This document shows, in pieces, positions 1-11,900 of a stretch of DNA of 64,000 nt; the stretch's first letter is position 1; every line of letters begins with the position of its first letter. The notes under the pieces are model-generated. The model made no database searches. It worked only from the letters and a program-made list of their open reading frames with translations, and had not been told where the DNA came from. The stretch is taken from positions 1 through 64,000 of the forward strand of contig JAUJYZ010000316.1 of NCBI GenBank assembly GCA_033675265.1, given 5' to 3'. A program made the position numbers and the translations under genes. Source of the stretch: Actinostola sp. cb2023. Lineage: Eukaryota; Cnidaria; Anthozoa; Actiniaria; Actinostolidae.

Positions 1-1592
1 ATTTGGGACGGGAGGGGACGTGACATTTGGGACGGGGAGGGGACGTGACATTTGGGACGGGGAGGGGACTGGACATTTGGGACGGGGAGGGGACTGGACA
101 TTTGGGACGGGGAGGGGAGACATTTGGGACGGGGAGGGGACGTGACATTTGGGACGGGGAGGGGACGTGGACATTTGGGACGGGGAGGGGACTGGACATT
201 TGGGACGGGGACTGGGGGACGGGGAGGGGACTGGACATTTGGGACGGGGAGGGGACTGGACATTTGGGACGGGGAGGGGACTGGACATTTGGGACGGGGA
301 GGGGACTGGACATTTGGGACGGGGAGGGGACTGGACATTTGGGACGGGGGGAGGGGACTGGACATTTGGGACGGGGAGGGGACTGGACATTTGGGACGGG
401 GAGGGGACTGGACATTTTGGGACGGGGAGGGGACTGGACATTTGGGACGGGGAGGGGACTGGACATTTGGGACGGGGAGGGGACTGGACATTTGGGACGG
501 GGAGGGGACTGGACATTTGGGACGGGGAGGGACTGTGACATTTGGGACATTTGGACATTTGGGACGGGGAGGGGGACGTGACATTTGGGACGGGAGGGGA
601 GGGACATTTGGGACGGGGAGGGGACTGGACATTGGGGGGGACGGGGGACGACATGGACATTGGGACGGGGAGGGGACTGGACATTTGGGACATTGGGACG
701 GGGAGGGGACTGGACATTTGGGACGGGGAGGGGACGTGGACATTTGGGACGGGGAGGGGACTGGACATTTGGGACGGGGACGGGGTGACATTTGGGGAGG
801 GGACTGGACATTTGGGACGGGGAGGGGACATTGGACACATTTGGGACATTTGGGACATTTTGGACGGGGAGGGGGACTGGGATTTGTGACGGGGATTGGG
901 GATGGGGGGAGGGGACTGGACATTTGGGGGACTGGACATTTGGGACGGGGAGGGGACTGGACATTTGGGACGGGAGGGGAGAATTGTGGTCCAGGGGACT
1001 GGACATTTGGGACGGGGAGGGGACGTGACATTTGGGACGGGGAGGGGACTGGACATTTGGGACGGGAGGGGACGTGGACATTTGGGACGGGGAGGGGACG
1101 TGACATTTGGGGGGGGGACCTGATGACATTTGGGACGGGGAGGGGACTGGACATTTGGGACGGGGAAGTGGACATTTGGGACGGGGAGGGGACGTGACAT
1201 TTGGGACGGGGAGGGGACGGGGAGGGGACGTGACATTTGGGACGGGGGAGTGACGGGGGAGGGGACGTGACATTTGGGATGGGGAGGGGGGGGAGGGGAC
1301 GGGGTGACATTTGGGACGGGGGAGGGGACTGGACATTTGGGACGGGGAGGGGACGTGACATTTGGGAGGGGAGGGGACGTGACATTTGGGACGGGGAGGG
1401 GACATTTGGTCGGGGAGGGGACGTGACATTTGGGAGGGGGAGGGACTGGGACATTTGGGACGGGGAGGGGACGGACATTGGGACGGGGAGGGGAACGGAC
1501 ACGGGGAGTGGGACGTGGACATTTGGGACGGGGGGGGGACGGGGAGGGGACGTGACAATTGGGACGGGGAGGGGACTGCACATTTTGGGACG
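1..1592. repeat. G-rich 25-bp minisatellite, truncated by the window edge
   Basis: More than 50 imperfect copies of a 25-bp unit of the form GACATTTGGGACGGGGAGGG followed by GACTG. Variants replace GACTG by GACGTG, and there are many small indels. Each unit has three runs of 3-4 G on the + strand, so neighbouring units could form G-quadruplexes. Long open frames through it are by-products of the repeat and lack stops because of composition. A lone unit recurs near 1865-1880. The array starts before the window. Confidence 0.95.
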
Positions 1593-1953
1593 ATTTTTTT
1601 TTTTGTTTTGATTTTTTTTGATTTTTGATTTTTTTTTTATAAAGATACTAGTGAGCAGCACGGAGACTGTATAATTGCAAACTTTATTTCCTACGCGTTT
1701 CGACTGGCTACGCAGTCTTCATCAGCTAGTTTACAATAGATGCTAAGTTACCTACTGATATAGTGTGTGTTGTACAATAATAACCATATGTATAGGCGTT
1801 TCAGCCGGAACAGGATATACGTAACTATGACTACATATAGAGGAATGTTTGGGTTGGGGGCCGGACATTTGGGACGGGGTCTCCCCCTAGGGGATAACTG
1901 ATGATAGGTGCATAAACTGTGTTTCGGTGATCGTATAAATTAAACGGGTGTTT
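1593..1953. other. T-rich tract and repeat-derived sequence upstream of SPATA6
   Basis: A T-rich stretch (about 1593-1640) is followed by sequence containing the hammerhead-like motif reported separately (minus strand, 1675-1736) and one stray minisatellite unit. Read on the minus strand, the T-rich tract would be an A-rich tail after the hammerhead-like motif, as in a retroelement end. I see no coding sequence. Confidence 0.5.
1675..1736 (-). ncRNA. Possible hammerhead-ribozyme-like motif (degenerate)
   Basis: On the minus strand there is CTGATGA (1725-1719), then a 5-bp stem GACTG/CAGTC closed by CGTAGC, then GAAA (1701-1698), then the self-complementary ACGCGT. The order matches the hammerhead core C3-A9, stem II, G12-A15.1 and a very short stem III, as in minimal type I hammerheads of Penelope-like elements. 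A 9-bp helix with one G-U pair (1728-1736 with 1675-1683) could be distal stem I. Against it: an extra A between core and stem II, and unpaired bases next to the cleavage position. It may be decayed or coincidental. Confidence 0.3.
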
Positions 1954-1957
1954 TAGC

Positions 1958-2303
1958 CCCAGCGGGGATAGTTTACAGGGGTATCAGTGACAGGGAGGTG
2001 CAAATGAGGCCAAAAGTTATTGAAAAAAAGTCCATTACACAACAAGAAGACCCAAAAAAAAGTCCAATGGCCCAGAAAGTTACCCTAAAAAAGTCCATTT
2101 TCTTTCCACAAAAAATCGAGAACGGTAGGATATAATTTTCATCAACCCCAAAGAAAGTCCGTGTCAGAATCTTTATATCAAAAAAAGTCCATCAGAAAAT
2201 TGCTAACCCCAAAAAAGTCCCAAGTCGCGAATTTCAAACCCCAAAAAGGTCTTCGCACCTCCCTATCACTGATACCCCTGAGTACCCCTCCTCCCCTACT
2301 GGG
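1958..2303. mobile_element. hAT-like MITE, family A, degraded copy
   Basis: The ends resemble the CCCAGGGGGGGTACTCAGGGG termini of the copies at 44924 and 61727. The inner terminal sequence GGGTATCAGTGA is repeated in inverted form near 2262-2275. The interior has several copies of AAAAAAGTCC-type words. The flanks GTTTTAGC and GGTTTACC may be a decayed 8-bp target duplication. Short frames inside are not genes. Confidence 0.75.
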
Positions 2304-2941
2304 GGTTTACCTTACCTACAGGAGCATACATGTTTCCAATTAGTCCATTTGGTAGTGCCAGAGATTTCAGAGAGTGGAACGTTTTTTTCCTGTTATACAC
2401 GACCCTTTGGTGTTCTCCAGGTCGGGAAATGGGCCTGTGACTGTACTGTCTATAAAGCCAAATACAGTGATTACAGTGAATACAGTGATTACAGTGAATA
2501 CAGTGACTACAGTGATTACAGTGAATACAAGGAATACAGGGTTACAAGTGTAACAACCTCGCCCCCAGGGCCCTCTCTTCTCGCTATCAAAATGGACCAT
2601 CAAAATAATCCATCAAAATGGACCATCAAAATAATTGGCGGGCATTCGCCATTTTAATGGGGATGAGGTTAGCAAAGCGTAACGTGAAACAATAACCCAA
2701 ATGTATTAAAAAATTTTTGGGCTTGTATACTTTAATAAACGTTTATCCTATTATTTTGGAAGTTTTTTTTAATGTATTACATGGGCTACTTGGGCTGCCT
2801 GTGGTGAGACTCGTTGCATTGGGCTCCCTGTGTAATGACCAGTGGTCGAGAGGACCTGGTAATGAGCCTGTGTTTATAGCGTCCCTGGCAGCCTTGAGTT
2901 TAGTGTTGTTTATTGCGTCTTTTTGCTCTGATCTCTGCAAT
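2304..2941 (+). promoter_or_regulatory. Upstream region of SPATA6 with a short tandem repeat
   Basis: This stretch lies before the SPATA6 start codon. It includes an 18-bp repeat of the type AGTGATTACAGTGAATAC (about 2464-2530) and a duplicated ATGGACCATCAAAATAAT word (2591-2635). No TATA box or clear initiator could be assigned. Promoter and 5' UTR are presumed here from position only. Confidence 0.4.
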
Positions 2942-5900
2942 ATGTCTCGAAAAGCTTTCAGTTGCAACGTTGATTTGGATCTTTACAGGGTAAGAGCAAG
3001 TATTGTTGTATTGTAGGCTATTTATCGAAGATCTTTGACAGTGGTTCGTTCATGGATTTCTGAAAGTGAAAGTTTGATCTGTGTTTTTCTTTTTGTGTGG
3101 TCTTTACTTCAGGTTTCCTGCCCTGGAACACTGCATTTGCCTGATAGAAACATGGTGTTCATCAATGTCTGTGCCCTTGGACAAAGTAATAGGACCAAGT
3201 CAGTTTTTGCAACGTTCCCTTTGAATTTCAACGAGCGATTTGTATTTGAGCAAGTAAGTTTATGTGAGAATATCTACATGTACATGTACATGTTACATCA
3301 ACACAATGTCATAGAATGTAGACCGTATTGTGTTAGGATATAATAAGTATACATAATAAACATGTGTGATGTACTCTCACAGGTCACAGGGGCATACAAT
3401 AATTGTAACTAGACGCTTGGTTCAAGCGCACACTCGTGCAATTGAGTACTTGAGGTACACTGTATCATGAACGATCAAAAGATCAGTAAAATTTATTGCT
3501 TTTTCTATTTGAGTGGTAATCACAGGTATAGCCCAAGCTGACTGTTTGTGTTGAATGTATGTGTTTCTTTGGTAATATTAATTCACTTGCATCATTATTT
3601 ATTATACTGTTATAAAATAAATTGGCATGCTCATAAATAGCATCTAATGTAACCGGTTTCCAATAACCACAAGACACATATACAGTAAACTGAAATGACA
3701 CAACACTGTTTATTCTGACCAATATGCATGTTACCATGGTTGTCAAGAACAGCACAAGTCATACATTTGTACCAACATTTTCAGTAACACTTGAAACACA
3801 GTCATTTTGTTTATCAATGTGTATACCTTTAAGCTCAAATAAAACATCATTTGTATATAGAGATTGGAAGTATTCCTTTAAATCATTTAATGTATGGGCC
3901 TCCAGTAATACACAAGTCCCTTAACTATGGGGCATGCCAAATGAATCTCTAGCATGGGAATCAAATATTTTGAAACTACCGCCTTCTACAGTACAATAAA
4001 TACCGACTGTTAATAATAATAATAATAAGTTTTATTTTTATACATCCTATTGTCAATAGAAAAGAATTAAAGGTTTCTTCTACATGTATTAAAGATTGTA
4101 AGGCATGTTCTAGTGGCATGGAGTATATAAAGCCTTCAATTGAAGAATCACCATGCAATCTTCCTGTATAACTTTCACTGTACTGAAGTTGATAATTACA
4201 GTCATATACTGTTATCATTGTGGGTAATTCTGTTAACATTAAATAAGACTGATGACATAATCTTGATAAGGTAGAGTACAACTCATTACCAATATTCATG
4301 ATTTGAATCAAGTCACTTGATGATGCAATTGATTTTGTATCCTTGTAAATAAGAGCACATAAAGTCATTGCTGCACATTGCTGTCCTGCATTTTGACCAA
4401 ATACTGGCACATTACCTTGGCAATAAGGTGCATGCATTGTCTTACTAGGACTAATGTGAGTAGGACCAGGTTTTTTTTCTATATCTCTACAAAGGCAGAA
4501 ATGGCAATAATTAAGTCTGTGATTGAGACTCTTATAAACAGGTAGTTGTAAATTACAATAATTATTGGAAGCTTGATTATTTCTCACAGGCTTTGTATTT
4601 GTTTTATTGAGTGCTGTATCACATGTAGATGTCTTCCCTTTCATATTATGTGGATGTTTTCTAGGTTTACATAGACACCTTTTGTCTTCATCACTGTATA
4701 ACTTACTTCCAAGATTGAATGTGCGAATATATTGATGGACTCTTGATGATTTGGGTACATTTTTTGCAATGTATTTTCTTTCGAGCCTCCTTATTTTCTG
4801 CTTTTATATAAGCTTAAAGCACGTGTAAGTCGCCTCACTGATATTCTGCTCGGTTCTCTATCACGAACTGCATGGTAATTTAATGATATTTGGCAGTTGT
4901 ATCTAGTAACAGTAACATCATAGTAGTTGTATTTAATACGGTTATAATAAATAAACTTTGCATATCGTGATCTAAATGTTTTTCAGTTAAGCTTATAAAA
5001 CTCTGAATCCTTCTCATCAGTAAGACTATTGACAGATAATTCGCTTGCTTTCTCAAATAAGCTTAAGGGTGGACTAACCTATTTATTTCGACTGTTGCTA
5101 AGGAAAATTTGAAACCTCAAAAAAATCGTAAAATTCAAAGAGAAGAGAAGGGACTTATAGGAAGTGATTGTAAGAGAGAAAGCTTTGTCATAGCATGACG
5201 TCATCAACTGACGTCACAATGACGTCATCAAAACAGAAAACGCTCTTTTTTTCCAAGGATTTATAAGATATTGTAAATCTATGATTATACACTTGTTCTA
5301 CAACACAAGGAGCAGACAACTGAGCATGGATTTGGCATTTAAATGAAAAATGATTTTTTTATGGACGTTTTTCGAGCTGTTTTTAAGGATTAAATTCCAT
5401 AACTTGTCATATTGTCTTCAGTTTTTAAAAAGCATGCTCAGCAATGTTGACTAGGTCGTTGTTGATATTCTAGGTTAGAAAAAAATAACCCTCAGTGAAC
5501 GTGCTCGGAAATTTTGAAGGTTTTTGAAAACGAGAATCTGCGCATGCGCAGTGAAGTCTTGTTAAATTTACCGTTCTTTTTCAGCATTGAATTGATGGAT
5601 TTCGGAAAAGAATCCTACGAAAATGTTTAGACAGTTCTCTATTCTGTCATTTTGCATAAAAAATATCATGCAGCAAATACGTTTTGATTTTCCTGTTGTA
5701 CCCAAGCAGGAGATACGCGAATTTTATGACTTTCAATTCATAAATTGTATGCTTGCTCGTTTCTGCTAAAACGAAATGTAAAACCCCTAGAGAGAAGTAG
5801 GATGTTTAACATGGCTATAAAATATCAAAATTTCAGAAAAAAATCCTCAACAAAGCTAACGAATTGAAGACATGTAAAACCCCATAGCAACGCCGTTGCA

Positions 5901-8900
5901 TAGTAACGAAATAGGTTAGTCCACCCTTAAGCTTATATCACAATCATAACTGTAGGTAGGTAGAACAGCAATAGCAAGCATAAACTTGTATGACAACCAT
6001 ACTTATAACAGTAACAGTCATGACACAAATAATGCAAAGTAAAGTCCACTTGGATATATACCTGACAGTCCTGTGTTTAGAAATTTTTGTCGGTAAACAT
6101 GCATCGTGGGTTGCTTTCACTTTCAGGATTGTAGTTCATAAATATACAACAGTTTAACTTCAAGTTTGTATATAATAAAGGCTTTCATTCATGCATTAAA
6201 CATATTGATCGTAATTTATAACTTTGGCATTGTTTATAACTTTGGCCCCAACTTTGGCATTCGCTTTCATGGCTTTCAACATTACATGTAAGCTTTTTTG
6301 AGCTTTGTACCAATCAAATTCTTGTATTTAATTAAAAGCAAACAAAACGCTTCATTATTTAATTCCGACCATAGTTTCTAAATCCGGCTTTTACGTTTTT
6401 GGTCCTAACCGTTAGGGATACTCAGTAGAATGCCCTAACCACTAGGGATTACCCTTTACATGCCCTAATGATTAGGTACTTTGAGAGCTCATTCTCGCTC
6501 AAAGCCCTAACGATTAGGTCAAAGTCTGGAAAACCCCTTTTGAAAAGGGATAATGCGATAAAAACCCTAATCGCTAGGGTCGGACTACGTGATGACAAGC
6601 GGTTCATCAAAGCTGATATAGAACAGACGAACGGATATATATCCATTCGTGTACGATTCTGTACATGTATTGCACACTCAAACCTCAAATCCTAACGCAT
6701 GAAAATGAAGAAACTCGTTTAAAAAGGAATAAAATCTCATTAACACTGCAATCAACCACTTACCTTGCTCCGTTATTTTCCAAAAATCCATAACATACGG
6801 GAAACTGACTACGCGGTTGTTCAGTGCTCAGTTCGAGAGGCACACTTGTATACCGTTCTCAACATAATATATCTTTGTGTATCGTATAGAAGATTGCCCC
6901 AAACTTCTCTTTGTAGATCAATTCTAACACTGAGATCATGCAGAACATGTTAACATCGATGTCCGCATCGATCATGCGAACACAATGGGGCACGATGCTA
7001 ATCCATTCTCAAAAGCAAACTGAAACTCATAAATATCATCGCGGCAAGAGTTGGAACCTCATTTAGGTCTTGAAATGCTCGTACGAAATATCTGAGTTCC
7101 TTCATGTATCAAAATAGTTCCTTCTTGTCGTCTTGCCGTCCATCAGTATCGTTTACCGCGTTTAGCATTAACATTCAATAGACAAACAGATCTGTCATTT
7201 ACTGGTTGACACATTCAATTAACACCGACCATAACTTGCCGCTCATTATCACGTTACTCAACTTCGTGACTCTGAAAATCTGTTTATTCATAGTTTGAAA
7301 ACTCAAGCAAGGTTTTTAAATAGTATAATATAGATAAGTATGATCGACGATCGTTCATTTTAAACTAATTGTCCTTTTACTCAGCAATGCAATCAAGCGA
7401 GCGGAAACATATTGACTTTGATACCAATCATTTGATTACATGTAGGTTAAAACCTTCATACTGTCTTGTATTTAATATCAACTTTGTATCAAAGGAAAAT
7501 ACACCGTCATTCTCAACAGTGCCTTACGGGAAGTTACGGACCAAGTTTTTTCGCAAGGCCAAGCGCGCGCGTAGCGCGGGGTAACTTTTCCTTTATACGG
7601 CCCGCTAATTAATAGTGCTAATTAATAGTGCTAATTACAATGAATGCCGCCATATCCTTATACTGCATATAGAATATAGAATAAAATATTTCTATAAAAC
7701 ATTTACCTAGATCTACTAAAACAACTGCGAAAAATGTCTTTATATGACTTTTGAATGATGTCAAAGAGACGTTATATGTGACTAAGATGTTTTAGAAGCC
7801 CTTGATATCAAAGAAACGTACTTGTGCTGAACGAGTCAAACTGAGATGTTTTAGAAGCCCTTGCGATTAGGGCTTGTATTTGCCTGTATCAAAGAAACGT
7901 ACTTGTGCTGGACGAGTCAAACTGAGATGTTTTAGAAGCCCTTACGATTAGGGGTTGTATTTGCCTGTATCAAAGAAACGTACTTGTGCTGAACGAGTCA
8001 AACTGAGATGTTTTAGAAGCCCTTACGATTAGGGGTTGTATTTGCCTGTATCAAAGAAACGTACTTGTGCTGAACGAGTCAAACTGAGATGTTTTAGAAG
8101 CCCTTACGATTAGGGGTTGTATTTGATATCAAAGAAACCTTGTGATGAACGAGTCAAACTGAGATGTTTTAGAAGCCCTAACGATTAGGGGTTGTATTTG
8201 ATATCAAAGAAACCTTGTGATGAACGAGTCAAACTGAGATGAAAGAGAGAAGGACCAATCATTTTGAATCCTCAGTGATCACTGAGCAAGATGCAAAGAT
8301 CCACGAGGATCTTGAAAAAAGGATTGCAAAAGAAAGACGTGACCCGAAGGTATATCGGTATATAGTTTATTTATTTTAGTTTATAGAAGACGTAAGCGGT
8401 TACCGAATCAACATGATTTAAATTATTGTTAAATGTTACTCTCGTTTCCTTTCATAGGTTCAGATTAAGGGCAAGAAGGCAACAAACACAAATGCAAATA
8501 AAAGAAAAAAAGCAGTAACAACAAAAAAGAGAAAGGCAACTAGCCAGAAAAAAGTAGACCATCGCATTAAACGAAAAAAATAATAACAATTTCATTTTTT
8601 CTCAAAGAGATCAGTCTAATGCCTAGTCCTAGTCTTAGTTTTTTGTTTAGTTTTTGTTGTACAAGTACTTTTTTGTATATACGTCTCGCCAAAATACGAA
8701 CCATGGCTCGACCTAACTCGCCCTGATATTTCGCCAAATCGAGCCAAACCCTAATCGTTATAGCCTGATTTTCAGACGGCTCATGTGTCATACGCTTCGC
8801 CGCTCCCTCCCCAAATCCCCGTCTGATTGCCCTCGTATAGGAAGTCGTGTTCTGCTATTGTTTGAATTTCGACCAATCAGAGCGAACCTTTTAGTTTTCT

Positions 8901-11900
8901 CAAAGTGAGGTATGCAAAGAATTCGCACCTAAATGACAGACGATTAACACGCTAGGTTTTTATGAGCCCGATTTCGAGTAGCTCACAGAAGAAAAGCGAA
9001 GAAATCGGCCTGATTTCAATTTAAATATGTCCTATGTGTTGTACGTTCAGATATATATTCTTATGGAGCCGAAGGATCTTGAAAGGAACTGCGAATACAT
9101 TCACGCTTCGATTTGTTGACCCGTTGAGTTGACCTCGTCTAACACTCGAATGCATTCGCAGTTCCTTAAATTCAAGATCCTTCGGCTCCATAAGAATATA
9201 TATCTGAACGTACAACATAGGACATATTTAAATTGAAATCAGGCCGATTTCTTCGCTTTTCTTCTGTGAGTTACTCGAAATCGGGCTCATAAAAACCTAG
9301 CGTGTTAATCGTCTGTCATTTAGGTGCGAATTCTTTGCATACCTCACTTTGAGAAAACTAAAAGGTTCGCTCTGATTGGTCGAAATTCAAACAATAGCAG
9401 AACACGACTTCCTACGAGGGCAATCAGACGGGGATTTGGGGAGGGAGCGAAGCGTATGACACATGAGCCGTCTGAAAATCAGGCTATAATCGTTAGGGCT
9501 TCTCAAACATCTCAGTTTGACTCGTTCATCACAAGGCGGTTTCTTTGATATCAAATACAACCCCTAATCGTAAGGGCTTCTAAAACATCTCAGTTTGACT
9601 CGTTCATCACAAGGTTTCTTTGATATCAAATACAACCCCTAATCGTAAGGGCTTCTAAAACATCTCAGTTTGACGGGAGTTATGATTATAACGAAATTCG
9701 TTATTATCTATATATATATATAGTAGAAAGAAAGTGGTTAATACCTAAATAGGAAAGACTAGTCAAATTTTATATATACATATACACGCACTTGTGGTCA
9801 TTACCTAATCACCACAAACTAACGTTGATATATACATATACACGCACTTGTGGTCATTACCTAATCACCACAAACTGCCTAGGCATATACATATACACGC
9901 ACTTGTGGTCATTACCTAATCACCACAAACTGCCTAGGAATATATGTGATACGATCTTGTGGTCATTATCTAATCACCACAAACTGTCTAGGTATATGTA
10001 GTGTACGATGTTGTGGTCATTAACTAATCACCACAAACTGCCTAGGAATATATGTGATACCGTCTTGTGGTCATTATCTAATCACCACAAACTGCCTAGG
10101 AATAAGTATGATACGATCTTGTGGTCATTATCTAATCACCACAAACTGTCTAGGTATATATGTGATACCGTCTTGTGGTCATTATCTAATCACCACAAAC
10201 TGCCTAGGAATAAGTATGATACGATCTTGTGGTCATTATATATCTAATCACCACAAACTGCCTAGGAATGGTGGGTCAATTATCACACTGGGGCTATCGG
10301 CTTTATAGCTAGCTAAACCGGTCTTTAGCAGTGTTATAGAAAAGTGTATTTTTTTATCAGTCCGCTTGTGTATTTACCAATACAAAAACTTGTAATATTA
10401 TCGTAAAAGTGCAAATAAAGGAAAGTTTTATTATTACGAGGCAGTGAATTTGTCCTGGCTTTTGCTCTCCAGAATTGTCACAACAGGTGGCGCATTGTCG
10501 TTACTTCCCTCCCCTGTCCGCCTTTTTTCCCCGCCTTTTATGGGGGGGGGGAGGTTTGGTGGGAATTTGCTTTGACTAGTGCATCAGGAATATAATGAGT
10601 CTATTGTAATCATGAATCAGTGCTGCTTTTCGCACCTTCGTGTGTATCTCTGACCAATCACAGAAAGAGGAATCATGTTGCATCAACTGAATACAAAATA
10701 CAATCCCTTCTGTGTTACAGTCTCTTCTTGACATCTACTTCGTAGTGTGAAGAAGTCCTATCTCGAGTCCAAAAACTCAATCCAATTACAACTCAACTTT
10801 TTATTTTGCACTTTTAACAAATATTTGAATATATATCAATAGTGATAAATTAGCTAAAATTCTTAAATTTCTTAAACTGTTCAAATTGATTTCGATACGT
10901 CAGTCGGCATGGATTGTCCAAGTGCAGATATTGTGGATTTTATGGGAGCGGATCGTTCGAAGGTAATACACTGAACTGATTGCTTTACATTTTTTTTAAA
11001 GGTGTAGTTTTAGTCACAGTTACCGGTATTGTGCTTTTATTGTCACTGAAATATAGACCCAATTTAAGGAATAAGTGAATACTATTCCTTTGGAAATTGC
11101 TAATATCAGAAATACATACGCGCAAAGCGAATTGAATGTCTTTATCAAAATTAATTGAACTATTATCCCATAAAAATATGAAATATACAGAATATATATT
11201 AGGTTACGTGGATAGAAAATATTTTTGGGAATTGTTTTATTTCATAAAATATTAAATCAAAAACATTCAGTAACTTTTTTGGTTTGGAAAAACAGTAGTA
11301 ACCTCCCGTAAGCGACCACCCAAAATGTCAAACTTTGTGGTCACTTACGAGAGGCCCGCGGTCGTTACGAGAGGTTCCAACTATAGTGATTTCACTTGAA
11401 ACTGAACATTTCATTGATTTTGGAAAACTGGTCGCTTACGAGAGTGTTTGCTTACGAGAGGTGTTCGCTTACGAGAGTGGTCGCAACCGGAGGTTCAACT
11501 GTATTCTCTCCCCTGGGAAATAATTTTTCTGGGAAAACTTCTGGCTGGATGAACAGTGGCTTATTTCCCGTTCGGCAAGTGACATTTTAGGCCGTTTGTT
11601 AACGGCTTATTTCTCGTTTGGTGATGATTGTATATACAGTGGAACCCAGCCTCTTACGAACACCCGGTTAATACGGACATGTTGTTCTGTCCCTAACGAA
11701 AATCATACAAATGTCTATAAAATATACCCGTTTAATACGGACAACAGACACTTTTTCCTGTCCCGCAATATATTAGTTATTGACGAATGAATGAATGAAC
11801 GAATGAATGAACTTCATTCAGAAACGGAATCAAATCGGCTAAAAATACTTACAAAGTGCTCTCGCTTTGAGCCGTGTAAAAAGATAATTGACCGGTATAC

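Noticed and set aside
27..1197. Long overlapping open frames rich in Gly, Asp and Arg
   Set aside because: They follow the 25-bp minisatellite in all three forward frames; stops are absent because of composition. No start context or splice structure.
6403..6579. Interstitial telomere repeat
   Set aside because: CCCTAA and TTAGGG words face each other as palindromes with variable centres rather than running in tandem.
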